DNA of 10,862 nt from an uncultured Oscillospiraceae bacterium (lineage in GTDB: Bacteria > Bacillota > Clostridia > Oscillospirales > Oscillospiraceae), in assembly GCA_947631805.1 (NCBI GenBank), contig CANRNA010000042.1, positions 1-10,862 of the forward strand, read 5' to 3'. The first letter of the stretch is position 1, and each line of letters begins with the position of its first letter. A program made the translations under genes and the position numbers. Below are positions 1-6,196 of the stretch, one piece after another. Below the pieces are notes generated by a model. That model made no database searches, had not been told where the DNA came from, and worked only from the letters and a program-made list of their open reading frames with translations.

Positions 1-65
1 ACTCAAGAGCCATGATGGAAAATGATAATTTGAAGAGACGACTTTTTCATTTGGCAGTGGTATAG
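1..65 (+). other. AT-rich upstream segment, possible 3' tail of a preceding gene
   Basis: This stretch is clearly richer in A and T than the rest of the window. Three + strand frames enter from the left edge: one stops at 13-15, one at 23-25, and one stays open to a TAG at 63-65. Any of them could be the end of an upstream gene, but too few residues are visible to choose or to name a product. A 17-codon frame starting with two ATGs at 12-17 and ending at 65 has no ribosome binding site worth the name and is probably not a gene. In related phages a small regulator or endonuclease gene often precedes the terminase, but nothing here proves that. Confidence 0.3.
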
Positions 66-66
66 T
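38..66 (+). promoter_or_regulatory. Candidate extended -10 promoter ahead of the late operon
   Basis: TGG-TATAGT at 58-66 matches the extended -10 pattern TGnTATAAT with one mismatch. The hexamer 17 bases upstream (38-43, ACGACT) matches TTGACA at only three of six positions, so activity would depend on the extended -10 or on an activator. Transcription would start at about 73, before the terminator at 90-117. It is the only promoter-like site in the AT-rich segment, and it lies directly before the packaging genes, where phage late promoters are often placed. This is pattern matching only. Confidence 0.35.
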
Positions 67-89
67 AGGAACATCAAAAAAGGAAAGGA

Positions 90-117
90 CCCGGTCGGCG
101 AAAGCCGCCGGGTTTTT
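90..117 (+). terminator. Intrinsic (Rho-independent) terminator before the terminase genes
   Basis: CCCGG (90-94) pairs with CCGGG (108-112), and CGGC (96-99) pairs with GCCG (104-107), closing a GAAA tetraloop (100-103). A single T at 95 is bulged. The GC-rich stem is followed at once by TTTTT (113-117), then GG and three more T. This is a textbook hairpin plus U-tract on the + strand. It could end transcription of the upstream (early) genes, or act on transcripts from the candidate promoter at 38-66 so that late genes depend on read-through. Confidence 0.85.
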
Positions 118-122
118 GGTTT

Positions 123-130
123 GGGGTGAT
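123..130 (+). promoter_or_regulatory. Ribosome binding site that sets the terS start
   Basis: GGGGTGAT matches the 3' half of the ideal AGGAGGTGAT and lies three bases before the TTG at 134-136. An in-frame TTG at 116 lies inside the U-tract of the terminator with no such site in front of it, so 134 is preferred. Confidence 0.7.
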
Positions 131-133
131 AGA

Positions 134-478
134 TTGGGTCAGGGTGAGCTTTGGCTGGAGGAGGAGCGGCTGACACTGCTGGAGGGCTGGGCCCGGGACG
201 GGTACTCGGCAGAGGACATCGCCGCGAGGATGGGCATAGGGCGGAGCACGTTTTACAAGTGGAGAAAGCGATATCCCCAAATCGACCAGGCTGTGCGGAA
301 GGGCCGGGAGATCGTGGATTACCAGGTGGAACAGGCATTGCTGGACAAGGCGCTGGGAGGCGACCTGCGGGCGCAGATGTATTGGCTGAACAACAGGCGG
401 GGGGACAAATGGCAGGAGCACCCCAAGGAGAAGACGGGAGAAGGAGAGGAAGGCGTCACGGTGATCGTGGATGTATGA
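134..478 (+). CDS. terS: Phage terminase small subunit
   Basis: A protein of about 114 residues starting at TTG. Its N-terminal half carries a helix-turn-helix: a YSAEDIAARMGI helix-turn followed by a GRSTFYKWRKRYP recognition helix, roughly residues 24-50. This is the DNA-binding layout of terminase small subunits, which recognise the packaging site and hand DNA to the large subunit. The middle (about residues 52-95) is a charged helical part ending in the YWLNNRRGDKW motif seen in this family, and the C-terminus is an acidic tail. It stands directly before the large terminase, and the two frames overlap by eight bases, which suggests translational coupling. The protein lacks catalytic motifs, as expected. 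A general transposase-like HTH protein is the main alternative, but the neighbour makes the terminase call firm. The packaging (cos or pac) site probably lies in or near this gene, but it cannot be located by eye. Confidence 0.85.
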   Translation: MGQGELWLEEERLTLLEGWARDGYSAEDIAARMGIGRSTFYKWRKRYPQIDQAVRKGREIVDYQVEQALLDKALGGDLRAQMYWLNNRRGDKWQEHPKEKTGEGEEGVTVIVDV

Positions 479-1709
479 GGTGCGGCTGTCAGAGCTGTTG
501 GGCCCGGCGTTCCATGAGCTGGCGGGGGATGTGTTCCGGCATGGGCACACCTATTATGACCTGGCGGGAGGGCGGGGCTCGCTGAAGAGCTCGGCGGTGA
601 GTTTGATGGTACCGGTACTGCTGTATCACGAGCCGGAGGCACACGGGCTGGTGCTGCGGAAGGTGGGGGCCACGCTGCGGGACAGCGTGTTCGCCCAATA
701 CTGCTGGGCGCTGGATAAGCTGGGCATGGCGGGAGCGTGGGAGGCGCGGCTGTCGCCCATGGAGCTGGTGCGGAAGAAGACGGGGCAGCGGATCATGTTC
801 CGGGGCGCAGACGACCCGATGAAGCTCAAGTCGGTGAAGGTGCCGTTCGGGTATATCGCGGTCACGCACTTTGAGGAAAAGGACCAGTTCGCCGGGCGGG
901 GGGAGATACGGAGCATATTGCAGTCCACTATGCGGGGCGGCGAGCGGTTTTGGTGCTTCGAGAGCTATAACCCGCCGATGAGCCGGGACAACTGGGCCAA
1001 CGAGGACGCGCTGGAGGAGAGGCCGGACAGGCTGCGGCACGTGAGCTGCTATCTGGACGCGCCGCGGGCGTGGCTGGGGGAGGAGTTCTTCGCCCAGGCG
1101 GAACGGCTGCGGCTGGCGGACGAGCGGGCGTGGCGGCATGAGTATCTGGGCGAGGCCGTGGGGACCGGCGGGAACGTGTTCGAGCGGCTGGAGACACGGG
1201 AGCTGACGGACGAGGAGATAGGCCGGATGGACCGGATATACCAGGGGGTGGACTTCGGGTGGTATCCGGACAAGTACGCGTTCGTGCGGGTGCATTACGA
1301 CAGGGCGCGGGAGCGGATATATCTGATAGATGAACATTATGTCAACAGAGAAAGCAACAGAGAGACAGGGAATTGGATAAAGGAGAGGGGATATTATGAC
1401 TACCCCATCGTGTGCGACGGGGCGGAGCCGAAGAGCATCGCCGATTACCGGGAGATGGGCCTGCCCGCCAGAAGGGCGGTGAAGGGGCCGGGGAGCGTGG
1501 AATATGGGTTCAAGTGGCTCCAGAGCAGGACCATCGTGGCGGACAGACGGCGGACGCCGGAGACATGGCGGGAGCTGAGCCGGTATGAATATGAACGGGA
1601 CCGGGAGGGCCGGGTGATGAGCGGCTATCCGGACAGAGACGACCACGCCATATCGGCGCTGCGGTACGCGCTGGAGGGATTTTTCCTGCGGCGGGGAACG
1701 ACGGCATGA
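471..1709 (+). CDS. terL: Phage terminase large subunit (packaging ATPase-nuclease)
   Basis: A 412-residue motor protein that drives DNA into the prohead and cuts concatemers. The N-terminal ATPase domain shows the terminase Walker A GGRGSLKSS at residues 33-41 and a Walker B with catalytic glutamate, IAVTHFEE, at 129-136. The C-terminal RNase H-like nuclease domain shows its three acidic clusters: GVDFGW (Asp261), CDGAEPKSIADYR (Asp316) and GYPDRDDHAISALRYAL (Asp388-Asp391). All key residues are present, so the enzyme looks intact. The length is towards the short end for the PBSX/SPP1-like group. The ATG at 471 overlaps the end of the small subunit gene, with GGTGAT at 460-465 as the likely binding site. 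Isoleucine is mostly coded by ATA (8 of 13), unlike the capsid and tail-tube genes. Very sure of the family. Confidence 0.97.
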   Translation: MYEVRLSELLGPAFHELAGDVFRHGHTYYDLAGGRGSLKSSAVSLMVPVLLYHEPEAHGLVLRKVGATLRDSVFAQYCWALDKLGMAGAWEARLSPMELVRKKTGQRIMFRGADDPMKLKSVKVPFGYIAVTHFEEKDQFAGRGEIRSILQSTMRGGERFWCFESYNPPMSRDNWANEDALEERPDRLRHVSCYLDAPRAWLGEEFFAQAERLRLADERAWRHEYLGEAVGTGGNVFERLETRELTDEEIGRMDRIYQGVDFGWYPDKYAFVRVHYDRARERIYLIDEHYVNRESNRETGNWIKERGYYDYPIVCDGAEPKSIADYREMGLPARRAVKGPGSVEYGFKWLQSRTIVADRRRTPETWRELSRYEYERDREGRVMSGYPDRDDHAISALRYALEGFFLRRGTTA

Positions 1710-1710
1710 G

Positions 1711-1715
1711 GGAGG
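1711..1715 (+). promoter_or_regulatory. Ribosome binding site that sets the portal start
   Basis: A perfect GGAGG lies five bases before the ATG at 1721. The earlier in-frame ATG at 1706 overlaps the terL stop but would place this motif inside the coding sequence, so 1721 is the better start. Confidence 0.7.
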
Positions 1716-1720
1716 AAGAA

Positions 1721-3067
1721 ATGTTGTTTCGGAGGAAGGAGAAGACGGGAATGGACCTGGCGGCGAGAGCAAAGGAACAGTTCGGCGTGACGGCGGCCGG
1801 GGGCGGAGACGGCACCGCCGCCCGGTGCGCAGAGATATACAGGGGACGGCCCCCATGGGTGAGCGGAGAGGACGGGATAAAGACCGTGAACTTCGCCAGG
1901 ACCATAAGCGCGGAGGTGGCGCGGCTGGCCACGCTGGCGGCAAAGGTGACGGTGTCCGGCGGGGAGCGGGCCGCGTTTTTGCAGGAGCAGATAGACGGGC
2001 TGTATTTCCGGCTGCGGCACTGGGTGGAATACGCCTGCGCGTGGGGAACAGTGATATTGAAGCCCAGCGGCGAGGGGGTTGACCTGGTGACCCCGGAGCG
2101 GTTCGTTATCACGGGCCAGCGGGACGGGACCGTCACGGGAGCGGTGTTCGGAAGCGGGGCTTATGACGGGGCGCGGGAGCGGTATTACACCAGACTGGAA
2201 TATCACCGGTTCCTGCCGGACGGGCGGTACGCGGTGAGCAACCGGTGCTTCGTGGGCGTCACCGCCGCGGACCGGGGCAAGCCCGTGCCCATGGAGGCCA
2301 CGCCCTGGGCGGGTGTGGCGGCGGACATGACGGCGGAAGGGCTGGAAAGACCGCTGTTTTCCGTGCTGCGGATGCCGGGGGCGGACAGCGGGGACCCGGC
2401 GTCGGTGATGGGCCAGCCGGTGTTCGCCGGGGCGCTGCAGGAGCTGGAGGACCTGGACACGGCCTATAGCCGGAATGCGGAGGAGATATTCGACAGCAGG
2501 CGGATAAGCCTGATAGACGACAGACTGACGGACCAGGCGGGCGCGCCTTTGGGCCGGGGAGAGAGCGTGAAGCTGCCCCGGTTCGCCCGGCGGGTGTTCG
2601 GCGTGGGGGCGGAGGAGTTTTATCAGGCCATCGACCCGGCGCTGCACACCGAGCAGCGGCTGGCGGGCATCAACGCCCTGCTCAGCCAGATCGGGTTCAA
2701 GTGCGGGTTCTCCAACGGGTATTTCGTGTTCAACGAGCGGTCGGGGATGATGACCGCTACCCAGGTGGAGGCCGATGACCGGCGGACGGTGCAGCTGGTG
2801 AAGGACGTGCGGGACAGGCTGGAGGACGCGCTGGACGGGCTGCTGTACGCCCTGGACAAGACGGCGGACGCCATGGGCCTGGCCCCGGCGGGGGCGTATT
2901 CGGCGGTGTATGATTTCGGGGACGTGACCTATAACCGGGAAGAAGACAGGGCCCGGTGGTACGGTTACGTGGCCGACGGGAGGCTGCCGTTTTGGTACTA
3001 TCTTGTGAAATTCGAGGGGTTCGGGCCGGAGGAGGCCAAGGCCCTGGCCGGGGAGGCGGCGATATGA
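1721..3067 (+). CDS. Phage portal protein (SPP1 Gp6-like)
   Basis: A protein of about 448 residues that would form the dodecameric ring at one capsid vertex, through which DNA enters and leaves and to which the terminase and neck bind. It lies between the large terminase and the scaffold/capsid genes, the usual place for a portal. Recognisable portal features are the N-terminal part with the conserved basic/aromatic start, a central LEDLDTAYSRNAEEI helix region (about residues 245-260), and the SGMMTATQVEADDRRTV segment (about 340-356). The last of these leads into the long helix KDVRDRLEDALDGLLYALD typical of the portal stem/crown. No fused Mu F-like head domain is present. The stop overlaps the next start as ATGA, implying coupled translation. 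ATG 1706 is an alternative start that adds five residues. Confidence 0.93.
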   Translation: MLFRRKEKTGMDLAARAKEQFGVTAAGGGDGTAARCAEIYRGRPPWVSGEDGIKTVNFARTISAEVARLATLAAKVTVSGGERAAFLQEQIDGLYFRLRHWVEYACAWGTVILKPSGEGVDLVTPERFVITGQRDGTVTGAVFGSGAYDGARERYYTRLEYHRFLPDGRYAVSNRCFVGVTAADRGKPVPMEATPWAGVAADMTAEGLERPLFSVLRMPGADSGDPASVMGQPVFAGALQELEDLDTAYSRNAEEIFDSRRISLIDDRLTDQAGAPLGRGESVKLPRFARRVFGVGAEEFYQAIDPALHTEQRLAGINALLSQIGFKCGFSNGYFVFNERSGMMTATQVEADDRRTVQLVKDVRDRLEDALDGLLYALDKTADAMGLAPAGAYSAVYDFGDVTYNREEDRARWYGYVADGRLPFWYYLVKFEGFGPEEAKALAGEAAI

Positions 3068-3462
3068 CAGAGCAGGAGCTGTTGGAGCAGGGATTGACGG
3101 AGGAGCAGACGCGCTTCGTGCTGGGGGCGTGGGAGCGCCGGGAGCGGGAGGCGGCTGTGCAGGCGGCGCTGGAGGGCTATGGGTTTTCCTCCGGGGCGGC
3201 CAGAGACGCCGCGGCGGAGGCCCTGCGGCAGGCGGAGCTGGCTGTGGAGGACGGCAGGCTCACGGGCGTGGAGGCCGTGATGGACGGGCTGCGGGCCAGG
3301 GACCCGGATATGTTCCGACCCCAGCGGGAGCCGGTGCGGTTCACGGCGCCCATGGGGGGCGAGGACAGGCCCACCAGAGAGCAGATCATCAAAATCCCCG
3401 ATCGGGCCCGGAGACGGGCGGCTATCGCGGAAAATATGAGATTATTCAAAGGAGAGAATTGA
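3064..3462 (+). CDS. Probable capsid scaffolding protein
   Basis: A 132-residue, highly charged protein predicted by eye to be almost entirely helical. It is rich in Glu, Arg, Ala and Gln, with long amphipathic stretches and no hydrophobic core of note. The C-terminus, TREQIIKIPDRARRRAAIAENMRLF, resembles the conserved end of phage scaffold proteins of the DUF4355-like type, which reads approximately TKEEILAIKD..RQ.AIAENMDLF. Scaffolds guide capsid subunits into a shell and then leave, and the basic C-terminal part would contact the capsid. Its place between portal and major capsid fits. The ATG at 3064 overlaps the portal stop and has GGGAGG seven bases upstream; an extension starting further upstream inside the portal gene was rejected. 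No protease motif is visible. It could instead be a minor head protein, but scaffold is the best fit. Confidence 0.72.
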   Translation: MTEQELLEQGLTEEQTRFVLGAWERREREAAVQAALEGYGFSSGAARDAAAEALRQAELAVEDGRLTGVEAVMDGLRARDPDMFRPQREPVRFTAPMGGEDRPTREQIIKIPDRARRRAAIAENMRLFKGEN

Positions 3463-3463
3463 C

Positions 3464-4318
3464 ATGGCAGAAAACCTTATCACCAAAAGCGACCTGGCGC
3501 GGGCCAGGGAGATCGACTTCATCGCCGCGTTCAGCGGGTCCGTGACCAAGCTGATGGAGGCTATCGGCGTGACGCGGAAGATACCCAAGCAGGCGGGGAC
3601 CGTGCTGAAGGCCTATAAGGCGTCCGGAGAGCTGGACAGCGGCGTCGTGGCCGAGGGCGAGACCATCCCCCTGAGCAAGTACAAGACCGAGGCGGTGGCC
3701 GTCAAGGAGATCACCCTGAAAAAGTGGCGCAAGGCCGCCTCCGCCGAGGCCATCATCGACCGGGGCTATGACCAAGCGGTGGATATGCTCACCGACGAGA
3801 TGCTTCGGGATGTACAGAAGAGCGTGCGCAAGGACTTTTTTGATTTCCTGGCGACCGGGGAGGGCTCCGCCAGCGGCGAGACGTTCCAGGGGGCTATCGC
3901 CCAGGCGTGGGGCCAGCTGCAGGTGCTGTTCGACGACGACGCGGTGGGCGCGGTGTATTTCCTGAATCCCCTGGACGTGGCCGACTATCTGGCCAGCGCG
4001 CCTGTGACCATGCAGACCGCCTTCGGGCTGAGCTATGTGGAGAACTTCATGGGGCTGGGGACCGTGATCCTCAACGCCAGCGTGCCCAAGGGGACCGTGT
4101 ACGCCACGGCCAAGGAGAATCTGGTGCTGTACTACATCCCGGTCAACGGGGCCGATCTGAATGAGGCGTTCGACTTCACTGCCGACGAGACCGGGTACAT
4201 CGGCATCCATGAGCAGGCGGATTACACCAATATGACCGCCTCCGACACGGTGGTGTGCGGTATGGCGCTGTTCGCCGAACGGCTGGACGGCGTGGTGAAG
4301 GCCACCATCGGCGCGTGA
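3464..4318 (+). CDS. Major capsid protein, HK97 fold
   Basis: A 284-residue protein that would form the icosahedral shell. The place after the scaffold, the size, and the sequence pattern all support this. There is an N-terminal arm and E-loop region with VVAEGETIPLSKYKTE (about residues 62-77), and then a YFLNPLDVADYL motif (about 165-176) typical of the peripheral/axial domain of HK97-fold capsids. The protein ends in a beta-rich segment with VVCGMALFAERLDGVVKATIG. There is no long N-terminal delta domain, in keeping with a separate scaffold gene. The start is well set: AAAGGAG lies nine bases before ATG 3464 in an AT-rich leader. Codon use is different from its neighbours: 14 of 15 isoleucines are ATC, and AAG, ACC and GAC prevail, which suggests high expression. 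The stop overlaps the next start by one base (TGATG). Confidence 0.92.
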   Translation: MAENLITKSDLARAREIDFIAAFSGSVTKLMEAIGVTRKIPKQAGTVLKAYKASGELDSGVVAEGETIPLSKYKTEAVAVKEITLKKWRKAASAEAIIDRGYDQAVDMLTDEMLRDVQKSVRKDFFDFLATGEGSASGETFQGAIAQAWGQLQVLFDDDAVGAVYFLNPLDVADYLASAPVTMQTAFGLSYVENFMGLGTVILNASVPKGTVYATAKENLVLYYIPVNGADLNEAFDFTADETGYIGIHEQADYTNMTASDTVVCGMALFAERLDGVVKATIGA

Positions 4319-4770
4319 TGGAATACGGGGAATATGCCGCCCTCTACCCGGACGGGCCGGGGGCGGAGCTGTTCCCGCGGCTGGAATGGGAGGCCCGGCG
4401 GGCGCTGGAGCGGGCCGTTACCGGCGTGGACGGGGTGATGAAGCTGGATGCCGCGCCGCCTGAAGAGGAGCGGGCGGCGGAGGCGGTGCGCCGGTGTCAC
4501 GGGGCGCTCATCCACCGGCTGTGGGAGCTGGAGCGGGAGAGTAATTATGTCAACCGAGACGACGGGACGGCCATGCCCGGCCTGGTCACGGCGGTGACAG
4601 CCGGGGCCGAGAGCGTCACCTTCGCCGCGCCCCGGACATCCACCGCGGAGAGCCGGGAGAGGGCGCTGCGGGAGACGGCGGAAGCATATCTGGCCGGTAT
4701 CGCGGACGGGAACGGGGTGCCGCTGCTATACGCCGGGCCCTATCCGGCTGGCCGGGCCGGGAAGGAGTGA
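4318..4770 (+). CDS. Head-tail connector (adaptor) protein
   Basis: A 150-residue, mainly helical protein directly after the capsid gene. The start MEYGEYAALYPDG, a mid-section GVDGVMKLDAAPPEE followed by AAEAVRRC, and a C-terminus with YLAGIADGNGVPLLYAGP match the pattern of small connector proteins of Clostridia prophages. These bind under the portal and extend the channel, like SPP1 gp15 or HK97 gp6. I recognise the family by pattern and position, not from a search. The ATG shares one base with the capsid stop, so translation is probably coupled. A longer frame starting inside the capsid gene is open but has no support. It could be labelled simply minor head protein. Confidence 0.75.
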   Translation: MEYGEYAALYPDGPGAELFPRLEWEARRALERAVTGVDGVMKLDAAPPEEERAAEAVRRCHGALIHRLWELERESNYVNRDDGTAMPGLVTAVTAGAESVTFAAPRTSTAESRERALRETAEAYLAGIADGNGVPLLYAGPYPAGRAGKE

Positions 4771-4772
4771 CG

Positions 4773-5204
4773 ATGTTTCAGGACGTGGTGACGGTCTTCA
4801 ACCGGCGGGACGGGCTGTGGTACCCCACGGTGCTCGAAGGCGTCCATATACAGCGGCGGGCCGCCGTGGAAGAGGACCGGCTGGGGACCCGCCGGGCGGA
4901 CGAGGTGCTGGTGCTGGCGCCCTATACCGTAGAAGAGGGGCGTATCACAGTGGGCGGGAAGGAATATCTGCCGCCCAGGCAGTGGCGGCGGGCCGCCGCG
5001 CCGGAGGGGGCGGTGACCTTCACCTGCGGGGAGGCGTTCGACATCCTGCTGCTGGGCCGGTGGGAGGAGGACGGTCCTGCGGAGGACAGCCGGTGGCCGG
5101 AGGGCTTTTACGGCTGGCTGGACCGGGAGCGGGACGGGGTCTACGCCCTGGCCGCCGTCAAGCGGTTCGACGCCCTGCCCCACTTTGAGCTGACAGGCAG
5201 GTGA
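4773..5204 (+). CDS. Probable head-closure (stopper) or minor head protein
   Basis: A 143-residue protein rich in alternating polar/hydrophobic segments, suggesting a beta-rich fold. The N-terminus (VVTVFNRRDGLWYPTVLEGV) and the end (VYALAAVKRFDALPHFELTGR) match a small-protein family regularly found between the connector and the tail-completion gene in Clostridia prophages. I believe this is the DUF6751-like group. Its position corresponds to SPP1 gp16 and HK97 gp9, which close the head after packaging and join it to the tail, so this role is inferred from order. GAAGGAG at 4761-4767 lies five bases before ATG 4773. An in-frame GTG at 4767 overlaps that binding site and is less likely. There are no catalytic motifs, signal peptide or membrane segments. 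Confidence 0.6.
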   Translation: MFQDVVTVFNRRDGLWYPTVLEGVHIQRRAAVEEDRLGTRRADEVLVLAPYTVEEGRITVGGKEYLPPRQWRRAAAPEGAVTFTCGEAFDILLLGRWEEDGPAEDSRWPEGFYGWLDRERDGVYALAAVKRFDALPHFELTGR

Positions 5205-5207
5205 GCG

Positions 5208-5648
5208 ATGGAAGAGGTATATGACAGCGTCACGGCGGCTGTGCTGGCCGCCGTGAACGATTTTCCCGGGCTGCCGGAGGGGACGCGGTTCGCCTTTGGC
5301 ACCCTGGGAGAGGAGAGCGGCCTGGCCCTGATACCGGGAGAGGGGGCCGTGATTGAGGAGGAGAGCCGGTCCGTCACAGGGCGGAGGCGGCGGATGTGTC
5401 GGCTGCCCTTCGTGCTGGCGTGCCGCGTCGGCGGGGCCGGAGAGAAGCGCCGGGAGCAGTTGGCGGCCTGGCTGGACGGGCTGGGCCGCTGGCTGGAGGG
5501 ACAGGCGGCGTACCCGGCTCTGGACGGGGGCAGGCGGCTTGCGGATATACGGCGCGTGGGCGCGCCCCGGCCGGAACAGCGGGCCGGGGACCGGACGGAG
5601 GCCTGGGTCATGGAGATGGCCGCCCGATACGAAGCTATACTATTTTAA
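5208..5648 (+). CDS. Probable tail terminator / tail completion protein
   Basis: A 146-residue protein between the head-closure candidate and the tail tube gene, the slot held in siphophages by the protein that caps the finished tube and docks it to the head (SPP1 gp17, lambda gpU). The N-terminal helix (EEVYDSVTAAVLAAVNDFP), a beta-rich centre with LALIPGEGAVIEEES, a basic RRRRMCRLPFVLACRV strand, and a helix EQLAAWLDGLGRWLEG fit the alpha/beta layout of this group and of Minor_capsid_3-like proteins. The ATG is preceded by AGGTGA, which overlaps the stop of the gene before. The function rests on gene order and fold impression; the exact family is uncertain. Confidence 0.6.
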   Translation: MEEVYDSVTAAVLAAVNDFPGLPEGTRFAFGTLGEESGLALIPGEGAVIEEESRSVTGRRRRMCRLPFVLACRVGGAGEKRREQLAAWLDGLGRWLEGQAAYPALDGGRRLADIRRVGAPRPEQRAGDRTEAWVMEMAARYEAILF

Positions 5649-5667
5649 TTATTATGGAGGATGAGCT
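5649..5667 (+). promoter_or_regulatory. AT-rich leader with strong ribosome binding site for the tail tube gene
   Basis: The bases between the two genes hold a perfect GGAGG at 5656-5660, seven bases before ATG 5668. It follows an AT-rich run that begins inside the end of the upstream gene (about 5636-5654). A TATACT at 5636-5641 resembles a -10 box, but no -35 is in place, so I read this as an unstructured translation start region and not as a promoter. Confidence 0.6.
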
Positions 5668-6174
5668 ATGAAGCTGGAGAGAGAAGCCCTGGCGACTTAT
5701 TTGGACACCGCGTTCAACACCAAGATCGACCAGGCAGAGAGCGCCGCGTTTGAGATCGTGGGCGACGACATCGAGGAGATGAGCGTGGAGCTCAACGCCG
5801 ACACGGAGCAGATCAAGAATATCCTGGGGCAGACAAAGACGAAGGACAACGGCTACGCGCCCAGCATGGACGCGGAGCCCTTTTACGCGGACCCGGACAA
5901 GGCGCTGTATCCCAAGCTGCGGGACATCGCCATGGACCGGCTGAAGGGGGACAAGTGCAAGACGCTGATGCTGGAGGTCATCGTGGAGGACACGGAGGCC
6001 GAGACCCACAGCGCGTGGCTCCGGGAGGTCACGGTCAAGCCCCAGAGCTACGGCGGCGGCACCGACGGGTTCAGCATCCCCTTCACCGTCAGCGAGGACG
6101 GCGCCAGCAAGAAGGGCACCGTCACCGCCGAGAGCATGAAGACCGGCAAGCCCAAGTTCACGGCGGGCGCGTGA
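5668..6174 (+). CDS. Major tail protein (tail tube subunit)
   Basis: A 168-residue protein that would polymerise into hexameric rings to form the tail tube around the tape measure. Characteristic elements for tube proteins of Clostridia prophages are EIVGDDIEEMSVELNADTEQ followed by KNILGQTKTK near the N-terminus (about residues 28-55), the YPKLRDIAMDRLKGDKCKT segment (about 77-95), and the beta-strand region VTVKPQSYGGGTDGFSIPF (about 121-139). The composition is balanced and the codon use is refined: all eight isoleucines are ATC. This matches the capsid gene and differs from most neighbours, as fits a very abundant structural protein. The start at 5668 is set by a perfect GGAGG. It stands upstream of the chaperone genes and the tape measure, the usual order. 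Confidence 0.85.
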   Translation: MKLEREALATYLDTAFNTKIDQAESAAFEIVGDDIEEMSVELNADTEQIKNILGQTKTKDNGYAPSMDAEPFYADPDKALYPKLRDIAMDRLKGDKCKTLMLEVIVEDTEAETHSAWLREVTVKPQSYGGGTDGFSIPFTVSEDGASKKGTVTAESMKTGKPKFTAGA

Positions 6175-6196
6175 GGCGGCGGCTATGGGAGAGACG

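Noticed and set aside
18..55. Short inverted repeat AAATGA...TCATTT around 20-52
   Set aside because: Six bases of AT-rich pairing across 21 bases is close to chance in such DNA and does not form a credible operator on its own.
489..1943. A long antisense reading frame (484 codons) opposite the large terminase and portal
   Set aside because: It is extremely rich in Pro, Arg, His and Leu, has no family resemblance, and mirrors a well-supported gene. Open antisense frames are expected from the GC-rich codon use.
1625..2647. Antisense frame of 340 codons opposite the portal gene
   Set aside because: Composition is that of a shadow of the portal gene, with no binding site or recognisable domain.
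2956..3063. Upstream extension of the scaffold-like gene into the portal gene
   Set aside because: The ATG at 3064 has a good binding site and gives the expected size; the extension has out-of-frame portal composition.
4255..4317. Upstream extension of the connector gene into the capsid gene
   Set aside because: It encodes an Arg-rich segment from the capsid in another phase; the ATG at 4318 gives the family-like N-terminus.
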